Below are positions 11,526 to 24,169 of a DNA stretch of 64,000 nt, piece by piece; the first letter of the stretch is position 1, and the number at the start of each line of letters is the position of its first letter. The position numbers and the translations under genes were made by a program. The notes beneath the pieces were generated by a model. That model saw only the letters and a list, made by a program, of their open reading frames with translations. It did not search any database and was not told where the DNA came from. The DNA comes from Sphagnum magellanicum (Eukaryota > Streptophyta > Sphagnopsida > Sphagnales > Sphagnaceae), in NCBI GenBank assembly GCA_021904315.1, contig CM038923.1, positions 19,598,038 to 19,662,037 on the forward strand. The letters run 5' to 3'.

Positions 11526-14410
11526 GGAAATGTTAAATTCGGACAAAGACACCCTGAATTTGTTGGAGGACCATATATCTACAATGTTGAGAAGCTGCCC
11601 CAAAAACTTTGGGATTTTTTTATACCCTGGTATGGGTGTAGGTGCTGGTTGGGTGAATGAACTGTTAAAAGAAGGGTATTATATCTTGCAGAGATAAAAC
11701 AAAAGGCAGGTTCATGCAGAGAGTTTACTAATTATCTCAAAACCGGAGTAGATAACTAGTGACCACGTGATATCACAGAATCATCCGGAATGAACCATCC
11801 CCAGTGGGGGATTTGGCATCATCCACTTTAGAATTGGAAAAGTGCGGACTTTGCAATTTGGTAAAATAGCAAAGTCAATTTGGGTTCATGATTTGGCAAA
11901 GTGGACTTGTATACAGGTACAGTGAACTTGTTTTGAGGTGCCTAGGCATGAGGGTAGTAGCCTAAGTAATTGGAAGGGCTAATGGCTTTACCCTTCTTCA
12001 TCATAAGTTCTTGATCTCATTTTCATGGGGTTTGAGCTTCCACCAGAGAAGATTTCTTCCATTTGGAAGATCTTTTTCAAGTTCTCACATTTGACAATCT
12101 ATCTATGAAGGAAGGTAGTTTGTTTTGTCATTTTAATTTAGGCAAAGTCATCTTTGGGTGGTACCATTAGAAATCACCTAATCAAAATTCAAGGAAAGTT
12201 GAACCTAATTTAATTTGATTTAAGAAATTAATCTTTTAAGATGAATTTTTTTATTATTGATTTGCATCACATGGGGTTTGTGTTCCCCACCTATGTATAT
12301 ACTGGAGAAAAAATGTTGATAACTAAATAGGTTACACAAGTAAGAGATTTGTATTTTAAAAATGTTTTTGACATGTGTTTGTGAGATTTTTGACCCTTTA
12401 TCATTAAGTGTAAAGTTACACCATTGTAAATTTTATTTTATTTTTTTGGTTTGTTAACTAGAGTCACTAAGATATGACCCAAATTGTTGGTTGAAACAAA
12501 AGAAAATGAAAATGACTACAAAATTCTAAACATCAATACAATGCCTTTCAAGACCTCCTAGTCCTAACCTTAAAAAATTGCTGAAAAATTTGTGATAGCT
12601 TCAATCAACTATCTATTAAACAAAAAAGAACTATTTGAAGTCCTCATAAAATTTAAAAACATTTTCCATTTGTGTTTTTAAACAAAAAACCCCAAGTGTT
12701 ATTTTCTTTAAAAACATTTCTTGATCACTTGTTTGAAATTTTATTTTATTTTAATTTGCAAATCCAATTCAAATTTCAATTCTACAAGACTTGGGTAATC
12801 TTTTGATATAAAATTTTAAATGAAAAGCGTTCTTAAATGAATTCTATGTTGTTACAAAATTGAGTGGGTTTCAAAATTTGAGAGTGTGATGTTCCTATTG
12901 ATATCACCTAAGGATGAGTTTGCCCATTTAAAATTTCTTGAATATTCCAAAACACAAATCCAAAACTTTAATATTAACCCCAATACAAAACACCAATTTA
13001 TAACCTTAATTTTAAACCTTAAAAGAAAAACCTTAATTTGCAAGCCTTAGAACCATGACCTTAATCTAAACCCCAAAACCATAACCTTTATCCAAAACAC
13101 TAATTTTCACAACTTTATTTTTGACCTCTACACCAAAACCCTAATCCACTTCCCCCTTATTAAAACCCCTAAAATCAACACCATAATTTAAAATCTTTAC
13201 TCAAACCCCCCATCCAAACCCCTAAAACCAAAACCTTCATTTAAAAGCCTAATCTATCCCCTTCAACCAAATCTTAATGTCAAAACCTTAAAACCTTTAT
13301 TTTTAATTTAAAATTGCACTCTTAAACCAAAAATCCAAAACATTGATATTTCCCAAGCCCAATCCTTGAAATCAAAATCACAATATAAAATGACAATTCT
13401 AACCACTAAATCCAAAATCCGAATATAACCCTAAAACCTACAAAATTGGACATATGCTAGGTTGGACTTGGAAGTTTTTAACTCATTAAGATGGGCACTC
13501 CTAACTCAAAGGCAATAATCTGATGTCTTTCATGAAGCCATGGTTTTTTGCATTTTGAATTGGTGGAACAATGAAACAAAGGTTAATCCAAACAAACATG
13601 ATGCATCAAAAGATTGCATTGCACTTAAGGTGGATGAACAACAAGTGACACATCTACTGCTTGAAATCCAAGTAAACAAGGTTTTTTTTAATGTGAATCT
13701 TGATTTATGAACCTAATTGTTAAAAAATCAAGGAACTGAAATTTGCATAGATTAGAGATTTTCCCTTGCTAGTATACTAACTAATTATGTTACTTAATGT
13801 TTCCATTACTATTACTAGTATTAGGAGTCTATATTCATTTACAAAGTTTGTAAAATGTAATTTTCACCCTACAACTTGTAGAAGCATCTCCATCAATGTT
13901 TTGTATGTAATCTTGCACAGTAAAATTTGTTGAAAAAAAGTCGAAATATTCCAGTTTGGCTGAAGAAAATCATGTTAGCTCAAGATAATTGCAAAGTTTG
14001 TAATGGTTGTGGAAGAAGGCATAGTGTAGCTGTGCACTTGCACAAAAGAGTGTAATAATTATCATGCAACTACTATTCAATGTTTTTGATTGGCCTATCA
14101 TAATGATTAGTCTACGTGGTTCTTTATTAATAGGTCCCCCCCACCTGTTTGTTATCCACATTTCAATTTTAGGGGTGGGGTTGCAGAAAAATAAATAACT
14201 AAATGTGGATGTGAAAAATATTTTTGGAAGCTTGCATTCTAAACATCCTTAGAGATGCTCTAATGGATTTAATGATCTGAAGTTGATATTTTTAAAAGAC
14301 TTTCAAACGTGATGTTCTTATTTGTTGTAGACAATGTAAGATGTTCTTGTTGTTGTAGGTTTATAAATAATAACTCAAGCATTGTAAGTAAATTATACTA
14401 GATGTTATTT
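11526..14410. other. Intergenic, no gene seen
   Basis: No coding sequence recognised on either strand. The stretch 12,940-13,445 is strongly G-poor on the plus strand and described separately. The right end borders the left LTR of the Gypsy element. Confidence 0.5.
12940..13445. repeat. Degenerate telomere-like (CCCTAAA-type) tract
   Basis: About 500 bases are built from variants of AAACC(C)TAA and AACCTTAAT, for example ccaaaaccctaatcc near 13,133 and aaaacccctaaaatc near 13,163. There is almost no G on the plus strand. It resembles an old, decayed interstitial plant telomere repeat, but no perfect array remains. Confidence 0.45.
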
Positions 14411-15163
14411 TGTAGCCTAGGAGAAGGCTTGGAACTATGAGGATTAATTTTTAATCAATCCTTCTAGCGCATAGGTAAACTACCAAACATACTTGGAAAC
14501 AACATTTACAATATTCATCATTCACATGATTTCCAACATGAAATTTTACACTCTTTTGGGATAGGATCACCCATGTGCCTAAAATCAAATCTTTATGTGA
14601 GAACTACACCTCAAGGGAGTTCATCACACACACCTAAAGATTTTCCCTTATGGTAATGACTTGCCAAAGATTATAAAGTTTACACAATGGTATTCACAAT
14701 AATTTCCACATGATTTTATTTTTTCAAGGATTCCTATTCACTTTTATAAATCTTTTGATCCAACTAACAACATGAAGTTATTGAATGTAAATTATGCCAA
14801 AAGCTCCAATCTCTACCCCTTATATACTTGAAGGAAAAAGTGCATGAATACTCAACCACATTCATTTACATCTATTCCCCATGTATCAAACCAATCGTCA
14901 CGTGCCACTTATAATTTTTCATCCTTCTATGGATAGGTTTCACATTATTTGGAGTCTAGGATTTGGTCAAGGCTACATATTTCACCTCCCATTATTACTA
15001 ACCCGAAATAGCCACCTAAATTATTCATAACCAACCCTTATGCCCTTATTCAAAAGATTTTCCTTGTAGGGCCCATGAGGCTCATTATTTTATTCCGCAT
15101 TTCTATCCATCCTACTATCCCATACTATTATTTGCAATTAGTACTAACTATTTTGTTATTACA
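14411..15163 (-). repeat. 3' LTR of the Gypsy element
   Basis: Begins TGTAGCC and ends TTACA on the plus strand. It is collinear with 24,170-24,926 through shared landmarks such as the ttcacatgatttccaacatg and tatcaaaccaat blocks and a cattattttattcc block near the end. Confidence 0.85.
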
Positions 15164-15213
15164 TCAATTCACACACTTATTTTATTGTTACGTCCTTGTA
15201 ACAATAAAATGGC

Positions 15214-16112
15214 TTAAGTAATATGGAAATGTTTAAGCTTGTCATGGTTGATCCTACCATACTTCTCCCCGTGAAGATGAGCTAATTCATATGTGTTGTT
15301 GTCAAAAAAGACCTTCATGACCATGTATGGGCCAAACCGTTTTGGAAGGAACTTTTTGAAGGTCCTCCTATCATGGTGGCTGTCATACACCATAACCAAA
15401 TCGCCCTCTTGGAACTTCCTTGGCCTCACCCTCTTGTCAAAAAATATCTTTTGATAAACTTGGGCTAATTTGATAGCTTGTTGTGTTCGCAATTGGCTTT
15501 CTTCCAACTCCACCAATTCCAACAATCTTTTCTTTTGTGATTTTCCTACTCCCAATTGATGTCGTTTTGTTGTGCGAAATGTCATTACTTCATTCTCAAT
15601 GGGCAATGCTGATTCCATCCCATATGTAAGACGAAAAGAGGTGAAGCCAATGGACGACTTGAACGTGGAATTATACACCCATAATGCATGGTGTACTTGC
15701 TTATCCCAATTATGTAAGTTCTTGTGTACCTCAACTTCTTTACTCAGGATGTTGCACACTACTTTGTTTGTGTGTTCCACCAACCCATTGGTGTTAGGCT
15801 TATAAATGGTGGTTACTCTATGTTTGATGAACAACTTTTTCATCAATTTTTCAATGACCTCATTAATGAATCACAATCCATTGTCTGAAATCATCTCGAG
15901 AGGTATCCCAAAACATGTCACAATCCTCTTGTAAACAAACCTTGCCACTTCTTACTTTTTACATGTTTTTAAAGGTCTTACTTCAGCCCATTTTGTGAGG
16001 TAAATTGTTGCCACCACCAAGAATATGTTGGCCTGTGGGGTGACAGGAAGAGGCCCCATTAAGTTAATACCTCATTTTTCAAATGCTCCCAAAGGTGGAA
16101 TTGGCTGTAAAG
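15214..16112 (-). pseudogene. Gypsy integrase, catalytic core and C-terminal part
   Basis: Minus strand. From 16,112 the frame reads QPIPPLGAFEK and GPLPVTPQANIFLVVATIY (the start of the integrase core with the first catalytic Asp region decayed), then TIYKPNTNGLVEHTNKVV with the third catalytic acidic residue in the usual NG.VE context. After that come GFTSFRLTYGMESALPIE and a C-terminal GDLVMVYDSHHDRR module ending KLKHFHIT at 15,217. The last 210 codons are open, while stop codons break the upstream part. It continues the zinc-binding half found at 19,631 and above. Confidence 0.85.
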
Positions 16113-16404
16113 CACTAGTAAAAAGGCAAAATGTAACCACTTTGTTTGTGACTACACGTGATTTATAATCGTTTGCAACTATATTTGAAAATATTTACAA
16201 TTACAAAACCAAATTTCAACTATTTTGGTCATTCTCACATCTATGATGCAACTATTGGAAACATCATCCTATTGGTTGGATGGATTTTAGGTCTATTTTC
16301 ATCCATTAATAGGTTTGATATGTTCCATTAGTTGTAATAGTCATGGAATTAGTTGCATCTTAAAGGTATTATACGGCAACATAGGGGTGTATTTTCATGC
16401 ATGT

Positions 16405-16440
16405 ATTATGTGTGTGTGTGTGCGTGTGTGTGTGTATACA
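16405..16440. repeat. (TG)n microsatellite
   Basis: A short TG-dinucleotide tract with one CG interruption, inside the nested CACTA element. Confidence 0.8.
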
Positions 16441-16479
16441 TTAAATATGCATATGTATGTATATTGTTCATATAATGAT

Positions 16480-17850
16480 TCTCAAAATTAATATTTGCAT
16501 CTGAAAATTGTCATTTCAATCGTAAAAATGATATTTAAATTTTTAAATTGATATTTGAATTTGAAGTTTTAAATATGAATTATTAAAATTGTTACTTGTA
16601 TTCAAAACTAAATGTTGAAATGTAAAACTATAATTCCAATTGTGCAAATTTCATTTAAAAATTATAATCCATGTTTCAACTATGAAAATTGATATTGGAA
16701 TTTCTATTATCAACTATTGAATTTGAAAAAAAAAATTGAATCTGAAATTTAATACTTAAATAACAGTAGTTATTGGAATTATTTTTTATTATTTGAATTT
16801 AAATAAAAAATATTTAATTCTCAAAAATGAAATTTCAATTCCGAAATAAAAATTCAGATTTTAAAATATATATATTTGACCTGAAATTTTATATTTCAAT
16901 TCTGAAAACTGCTCTTCAAAATTCTATAAGCAAATTATTTGAATTTCAAATTGGATATTTGAATCTGAAAATTGTTATTTCAATTTTTTTAAAAATTATT
17001 TGAATTTCAAATCTTTTATTTGAATATGAAATTTATTATTTAAATTTTTTTAAAACTTATTTCATCTAAAAATTGATATTTAAATTCTAAATTATTAGTT
17101 TCGAATCCAAAAATTAGTAATTCAATTCAGAAAATTATTTAACTGATTATAAAATTGGACATTTTCATTTTAATATTTTTATTTGAATATCAAATTTATA
17201 TTTCAACTTTGACAATTTTTCATTTTATTTTTAAATAATCATTTGATTTGAACCTTGAAATTTCAATTCTGATTTTTTTTTTGGATTCTTGTCAGTTCTG
17301 AAAATTTTTACTTAAGTTTTAAAATGCACATTTCAATTTCGACTATTGTTATTCAAATATGAAAATTGACATTTCAATTCGGAAAATTTTTATTTGAATT
17401 ATAAAAACGTATTTGATCTCAAAAAAGATAGTTGAATTCTAAATTATTATTTTCGAATCTAAAAATTAGTAGTTCAATTCAAAAAACTATAATTGAGTCT
17501 AATATTTGACATTTGGATTTTGAATTTTTTATTAAAAAATTTTAAATTTTAAATTTTAAATTTTAAGAAATTATTTGACTTGAAAGTTTAAATCTGAATT
17601 CCAAATTACTAATTTGGATTCTCGAAATTAACTTTTCAATTCAGAAAATTATTAATTGAGTCTTGAAATGGACATTTCAACTTTGAATATTGTTATTTGA
17701 ATCTGAAAATTGACATTTCAATTCTGAAATTTTTTATGTAATTTCAAACATTATTTGATTTAAAAATTGAAATTTGAGTTCTCAAATAAAAATTTAAAAT
17801 TTATATTTTAATTCAGAAAACGTATTGATTCAGTTTTAAGGGATGTTTCT
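16480..17850. repeat. Degenerate short-period repeat field inside the CACTA element
   Basis: About 1.4 kb consist of variants of a roughly 20-35-base phrase such as atttcaattctgaaaatt and tatttgaatttgaaa, alternating TTGAAT and ATTTCAA. No two copies are perfect and the period drifts. It has no coding content and makes up the left-centre of the transposon. Confidence 0.65.
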
Positions 17851-19029
17851 ACAAGTGTTATCAATAATTAATCACTTTTTATGAATAATTGGAAATGAAT
17901 ATTTTTATTAATTATAAGTTACACAAAGTAATTATTGTTTTAACATAGATTTTTATATTATATAATTTATATTCTTATTGTAAAAGAAATGAATTAATGT
18001 CATTAATGTTACATTATTATAAAATCATTGTAATTACTTCAGATAAGAATTAATTATTATGTGCATAATTATTTTCTAATAGAACATAATTATTTGTAAT
18101 CTGTAATTTATAACTTTATGTTTAAATTAAAATTTTGGAGAAATTATAGTTGAAATAATTATTTATATGTTTTTAATTTCGGGTTATCCTAATTTTTTTA
18201 ATTATTTAATTTCTGTAATTAATCATCTATGATAAATATTTTATATTAATTTTTAAATAATTGTAAAATTAATATTTTGTTTAGCAATTTTTTTTAATTT
18301 ATATTTAATAATTATCAAGGGAAAAAAAATTTAACCTATAATTGTTTTTACAACAATAAATGTAATTATGTAGTAATTAGTCTTTTTTTATAAAAAAAAG
18401 TGTGGAAATTTTTATTTTTTAATATAAATTTTTAATTCATTATTTATAATTTGAAACTAAATATTTAAAATAGTTAGTCTTTTAATTATACTATTTAAAT
18501 TATTTCATTTTTGATGACATTCTAAAACATAATTAAATGTTTTTAAATTTTTTAGTTATTTAATAATCTATGAGTTATGTATTAACAACTTGTGAATAAT
18601 TAGATAGCTAGTTTGTTAAATATTAAGAAGTTGGTAATTATTTAAGTAATTGATAATGAACATTTAATATTTTTAGTGTATAATTTATAGTTTAAATATA
18701 TGTAAATATAATCATTATTAGTTAAATGATTATCTAATTATCTAATGAACCATGTACTTGAATTGTTCATAAATCTAAAAACTAAGAAAATAAGGCATGA
18801 AAAATTTTTTTGGAATTATAACTTAGTTTGTGAGGAAGTTGCAACTTCAAAACTTATCATGTATTGTTTGTTTTCCATTCCTATTTTGAACACTATAAAA
18901 ACAAAGGGTGTGGTCATTCAATTTCACATTAAGAAATTTATGCACATGGGATTAGCCTATCAAAAGGCTTAACCCAAAACAAAAAAATAAATTATGCACA
19001 ATTTTAAAATATTTACCTCTTCAACCTAC

Positions 19030-19235
19030 TTGTCTACCTAGTTAAATAAGCACCTAGCTTGACCTACCCACCTAGGTTAACCGATGTACCTACTTACCTA
19101 AGTGCCTACCTATATGAATAGGTATTTAGCTTAGGAAGGTATAACCTACCTACCTTTTTATTTAAGTAAGTACATGAATTTGTAACCTATGTTTATAAAC
19201 ACCTACTTATGTACTTACCAACCTAATATTAATAT
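19030..19235. repeat. Clustered ACCTA/TAGGT pentamers near the CACTA right end
   Basis: Dozens of ACCTA and TAGGT pentamers in both orientations lie within 200 bases. CACTA elements commonly carry short subterminal repeats that bind transposase; that role is an inference here. A weaker version occurs at 36,070-36,260 in the related remnant. Confidence 0.5.
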
Positions 19236-19630
19236 TATTTATTAAAAAAAAATTTAATGCCATGTGACATGTTTACATTGGGCCATGTGCCACAATATAA
19301 GATCATCCAAACATTTGAATTGAACGTCCTAGATTATTATTATTATATTTTAAATAATCAAATATTGGGACACATGGCAACACATCATTTGCCTTCAATT
19401 ATGACCAAAATAGTTACATCTTAGTCACATGTGACAATACGTATACAATGGAATCAAAGGATAAATTTGTATTTGTAGATTTTTTATTTATTAATACCTT
19501 TTGTCATTTACAACTAATTTATCGCATGTGATTTGTCTTAGGCGACTAAAGATATTTTAGTCACAAATGTTGTTTGTGACTAAAGTTTAATCACGAAGAC
19601 TAGTCGAAAATACATGTTTTTTTTCTAGTG

Positions 19631-20110
19631 AAGGAACATGAACCACAAATTTGTTTGCAAATGTCTTGCACACATCACAAGCCCTACAATATTCCATTGC
19701 ATCCTTAGAAAATGTCAGCCAATGATACCTTCCTCGTAAAATCTTTTTTGTGGTAATCCTTCCAACAAAATGACCTCTATAAATGCTTTCATGGAATTCA
19801 AAAAAAAGTGTCGAAGCATCCTCCTTTTCAATACCTTGTCACAAAACCCCATATTTTCCTTAATGGTAATGGTAATCCCCAAAAATGGGCATAAGGGTGT
19901 GCCTTAAGGGCAATCCTTCCTTTGAGTTATTTGTTGGCTCCATTTGGAAATTTGTGATGTAAAAGATAGTCCACCATTTCTTTGTATTCTTTTGACACCT
20001 TCTTTGCATTCAATGCAAACAATTCTACATCCAAAAAATCATCTTTTGAACAATCTCCCACCTCCTCATAAGCTCATGATAATGCGTTGACCTTTTAGAG
20101 GATTTTTCTT
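19631..20110 (-). pseudogene. Gypsy integrase, N-terminal zinc-binding part
   Basis: Minus strand. The frame WLTFSKDAMEYCRACDVCK (about 19,715-19,660) is the integrase HHCC zinc-finger segment with CxxC, followed by TFANKFVVHVP up to the CACTA insertion. Frame changes separate it from the RNase H region upstream. Confidence 0.8.
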
Positions 20111-20567
20111 AGTCAATCCTTGATTATGAATCATATTCCTATAGTAACAAAATTTATCATGCAATCCTCCCTATTAGATTAGGCTTTGAAAATAAATACT
20201 TGAAAGCTTGATGGTCAATAATAATGGTGAATTTGTTATCTAAAAGGTAATGGTGAAACTTCTTCATTGCAAAGATGATTGCTTAGGCTTCTCGTTCTAT
20301 AATAGCATAATTTCGTTATGTTGGAATCAATTATTGACTTGCATAATAGATGGCATGGTCATGCCTTTTTTCATCCAATTGTGAAAATGTTATTCCCACT
20401 GTTATGTTGGAAGCATCCATATGCAACTAAAATAGTTCATACCATTTTGGTGTCATCAAAATTAAAGCATTTGAAAGCATATCCTTGACCTTTTCAAAAA
20501 CATTAATTGCCTTTTCTTCCTCCATAATCTTGAACCCGTGTTTGAGAAATTTGGTGAGGTGATATGC
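20111..20567 (-). pseudogene. Gypsy RNase H region
   Basis: Minus-strand frames read SQLDEKRHDHAIYYASQ, NYAIIEREA and FHHYLLDNKFTIIIDH, the usual plant Gypsy RNase H landmarks including the Glu and Asp of the active site. Several in-frame stops are present. Confidence 0.8.
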
Positions 20568-21330
20568 CTAGGTTGCATACCCCTTGATGAATCTTCCGTA
20601 ATAACTTGCTTGCCCCAAAAATGCTTGCAATTGTCTCTTTGTCTTGGGAAAAGGAAAAAAATTCACCTTTTCAATCTTGGCGCCATTTGTGCGAATCCCA
20701 TCTTGTGAAACAATGTGGCCAAGTAGGTTTCCTTCCATGCATCCGAAATGAGATTTTTCAAGATTCAGAAAAGCATTCGCCATCACCAATTCGTAGAACA
20801 TTCATTTCAAATTGTGAAGATGCGTCTCCCAACTCCCATACATTCAAAAGTCATCCAAGAACACTTGAACAAAAAGTCCAATGTATGGTAAAACACCTTG
20901 TTCATGAACCTTCAAAAAGTTCCAGAGGCATTGCACAACCCAAAGGGCATCACCATATAGGCGAATGTACCCCATCGAGTGGCAAATGTTGTTTTCAAGA
21001 TGTTTTCCTTTGCAATTTTGATCTCGCTATAACCATTATAGCCATCCCCAAAATTGTATAATTCATGACCGACAACCTCATCCAAAATGTCATTGATGAA
21101 AGGAAGTGGGTAGTAATCCTTCTTAGTGCAATCATTAAATTTTTGGTAGTCAACACATACTCATGGCTTCCCAATTTTTTTTTATGGTGACAATGATGGG
21201 CACCACCCACTCTAAATTCTCCACCGGAATGATGAATCATGCGTCCAAAAGCTTATCCAACTCCTCCTTTATCATTTGGGCATAATTGGGATTCATTTTC
21301 CATGGCCTTTGCCGCAAAAGTTTCGTATTT
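20568..21330 (-). pseudogene. Gypsy reverse transcriptase
   Basis: Minus strand. Landmarks in order are PIIVTIKKNWE (start of RT), YYPLPFI-like and GYNGYSEIKIA-like segments in shifting frames, MPFGLCNASGTF, the catalytic box VFLDDF (about 20,855; in place of YxDD/FxDD), then LGHIVSQDGI and QLQAFLGQASYYGRFIKGYA to 20,571. Multiple stops and frameshifts make it inactive. Confidence 0.85.
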
Positions 21331-22226
21331 CAAAGCAATTCAATCTTATGCTCCTCCAAAGTCACTTGCTTCAAATCCTTATAACTCATGGCAAAAAGAT
21401 GATGGTACTTATGAAGTAAAAATTGAAATTCATTTATTTCTTTATGCGTTAAGCCATTCCTTAACAAAATGGGAGATATTGCTTTTTCAATTTCCAGTAA
21501 AAATTGAAATTCATTTATTTCTTTATGCGTTAAGCCATTCCTTAACGAAATGGGAGATATTGCTTTTTCAATTTCCCTTTCGTCCCTCACAATTGCATCG
21601 GGAGATGAACCTTTTTCTTGTGATTTTGGAACCACCTCCAACGCATATAGGTCTACCTCATCTTTGCTAGAAGAGTTATTTGTGTAAACTTCAATTTCCG
21701 TGGTTGATTCCTTTACACTTGAAGTGCCATACTCTAAAGAAGATTCTTTAAATTTCATATTTTTTCTTCCCTCCACAAAAACTCATTGTCTATTTGGCGA
21801 AACACCAATGGACATGAATCCTTCTTTCCAATAGTTTGAGGCATGTGCCTTCTTCAACCAAGGTCGACCCAAAATCGTTGGGTATGCTTCGATCTCGCTT
21901 CAAATTACTTGGAAATCCAAAGTGGTTGTGACTTTAAGAACCAAAATACTAACTGCAGTGATAACCTTTTTTGGTTTCACCCTCTCTTTATTAACCATTC
22001 GTAGACTACACTTGGATTGGCGGTCACATTGCAACCCTAAAGTTTCCATTGTGGAAACTATCAAAACATTCATTCCAGCTCCTCCATCCATTAAAATACC
22101 CTTCAAAGGTATTCCATGGCAAACCACTTCCACTAATGGTGCACATGAATCGAATTTAGCTTCCACCAAATGGACCTCCTTTTCGTGCAATGTTTTAATA
22201 CGATGTGCATTAAGCCTTCGCCACAA
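21330..22226 (-). pseudogene. Gypsy aspartic protease and protease-RT linker
   Basis: Minus strand. The block 22,226-21,900 contains LKGILMDGGAGMNVL, matching the plant Gypsy retropepsin signature (D-[GS]-G-[AS]) followed by hydrophobic strands. The next open block (21,776-21,330) is an acidic linker with HKYHHLFAMSYKDL, the segment that normally precedes RT, and it contains the 81-bp duplication. Confidence 0.8.
21416..21577 (-). repeat. 81-bp tandem duplication in the protease-RT linker
   Basis: Units 21,416-21,496 and 21,497-21,577 differ at only a few bases. They encode two copies of a 27-residue block (EIEKAISPI.LRNGLTHKEI...). The copy number stays in frame, so the duplication could have arisen while pol was still coding. 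Confidence 0.9.
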
Positions 22227-22596
22227 GTCTCACCTTATTATAAGAAACATAGCTACTAATTGTCCCACGATAATGTCCGCCTTCTTGGTGCTCAAGTTTG
22301 CAATCACAAAGCATGGCATTTGTCCGGCCAAAATGGAAAAGTCTTGCATACCCAATCACCTTTAACTCTTTCATTTCCCCTTCTCACGAGCCATTTCCTT
22401 CAACTTTTTATGTTGAGAATTCTCCTTTGTGGTTTCTTCACTCCTTCCCCTCTTTACTACCATGAGATTCGCTTCCGCGACAAATACATCTTCATTCCGT
22501 GCTCCTTTGGTTTTCTGAAATTTTTGTTCAATGAAATTCATTGTCTTCATTTTCTCATGTTCAAATGACATCTTTTGTTTTGGGGGAAGGGTTGTC

Positions 22597-23440
22597 TCAA
22601 GAAATTGAACTTATCTTCAAACAATCTCTTGCATAATGACTTTGTTTCTTACAAATGTAACAAGTGATGGTTGATGAATCTTGAGGTTTGAAAGGACAAG
22701 GTTCCCCTACTTGGACCAAATTGACTTTAAATTGATTCATCTCCTTTATGAGTTGCCCCATCATCGTTTCCAAATTCATGGGCGGCTCTTACACCCTTGG
22801 CATCGGCATCAATGTTGGTATTGGCACTAAAATCGGTGTAGATGTTGAAATAAAAGTAGGTGTATTGTTTTGCAAAATGCCAAAATTGTGGCTTTCCAAT
22901 TTTTTTCCCTACCATTTTGCAATTGTTTAGGCCTCTTCAAGTGTTTCCACTCCTTCATATATAACTTGTTGATGAATTTCCGATCACATAATTTTTTACA
23001 ATCAAAACATTCATCCCATCCAAGATCAATGCATTGGGAGTTGCATTTTTAGCCCTTAAAGTTTTTCACATGTGATCATTGAATTTGAACACTCTAATGG
23101 TATACTTGTCCACATTTTTGGTGGGTTTTTGTCAAAGTTGCGTCATTTACATCATAAGGGCATTAGAATTTTCATGCAGTTGAAATTCTCATACAAACAC
23201 TTCAGACAAGGCCTCCCATGTCCACTTTTGCTCTATGGGCAATCTTTCAAACCATGGCAAAGTTCTCCTTTCCAACAACTCTAGAAAAGATTTCACCCAC
23301 CATTCTTATGTGTGGGCGCCAATGATTCCAAAGATGCATGCTTTCTTGAAATTTCTCAAAAAGGCATTAAGATCTTCATTTCGCCCTCCTCTAAACAAAT
23401 TATGTTTGCCATTTGCAAATTTTTCTTTTATGATGAATTA
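22597..23440 (-). pseudogene. Gypsy gag remnant with zinc knuckle
   Basis: Minus strand. The CCHC knuckle CYICKKQSHYARDC (about 22,663-22,622) fits C-x2-C-x4-H-x4-C, with Ser where Gly usually precedes His. Upstream, broken frames read EWWVKSFLELLE-like and WTWEALSEVF-like segments typical of gag. Many stops are present. Confidence 0.7.
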
Positions 23441-24169
23441 ACAAATTTCCTACCAACTATTATCTATCACAATCTTCCTTCCTCTTGATTATATTTTGAA
23501 TTTTTGTTTTTTTTTTTTTGTTTTTTCAAAAGAATTTCGTTTCATACCGTTACAAAAACATGAATAGTCCATACAAGTTCAATGTAAATTATGATGGGTA
23601 AAACGAAAGGATCATTGGATTGCATCACTTGAGTCATGAAAATAGGTCCAAAGTTTACAATTAAAACTTGATGAAAATGCATTTTGAATACTACTATTAA
23701 TTCAATATTGAAGTTTCTACCTATCAAAAATATGGCTTGCATGGGATTATCCATGGATACTATTGTGCCATCACTAATTATTTTTATGGGTAAGATTCTT
23801 TTTTATGTTTTGAATGTTTGCATGACCTTTTTTACTCGATCTTCTTTTCATCTTCCTGCTTTGCAACATTTGATGCTCCTTTTATGAAACTCCTATATTG
23901 CCTGTAAAGTGTTGAAGAATTGAAAAACTTAATTGCTTCCACAATCCATTCCAGTCTAAGGTATTTTCCCAATATAATTTCGTCCTTCCTCTTTTCGATC
24001 CTATTGGCTTTGAATTTTCTCACCTTTGTTGGATTTGTCACACATTTGATATATGTATGTCACAAGCAAAACATTTAACGACTTTTTTCAAAATCTTATG
24101 AGGCATATCCTTTTTCTACTCTTAATTTCTACCTATGTAAAATATAGGTCCCGGGAACAGAAACAAAAA

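Larger units (their letters stand above)
16113..19630. mobile_element. Non-autonomous CACTA-type DNA transposon nested in the Gypsy integrase
   Basis: The left end reads CACTAGTAAAAAGGC (16,113) and the right end, reversed, CACTAGAAAAAAAACATG (from 19,630), giving CACTA-type terminal inverted repeats. It is flanked by a 3-bp duplication AAG (16,110-16,112 and 19,631-19,633), the target size of CACTA elements. Removing the element and one AAG restores an uninterrupted integrase frame (VVHVP then LQPIPPLGAFEK). Subterminal copies of TGTGACTA/TAGTCACA lie near both ends. No transposase is recognisable in 3.5 kb, so it needed a partner element to move. Confidence 0.93.

Noticed and set aside
11491-11697. 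68-codon plus-strand frame (MSKATSTLYLSWEML...)
   Set aside because: No recognisable family, and its start overlaps the end of the segmental duplication without a conserved frame in the other copy.
14400-14410. Five-base target duplication flanking the Gypsy LTRs
   Set aside because: The five bases before 14,411 (tattt) do not match those after 24,926 (gtttt); a shifted match (gttat) needs different LTR ends, so it is not claimed.
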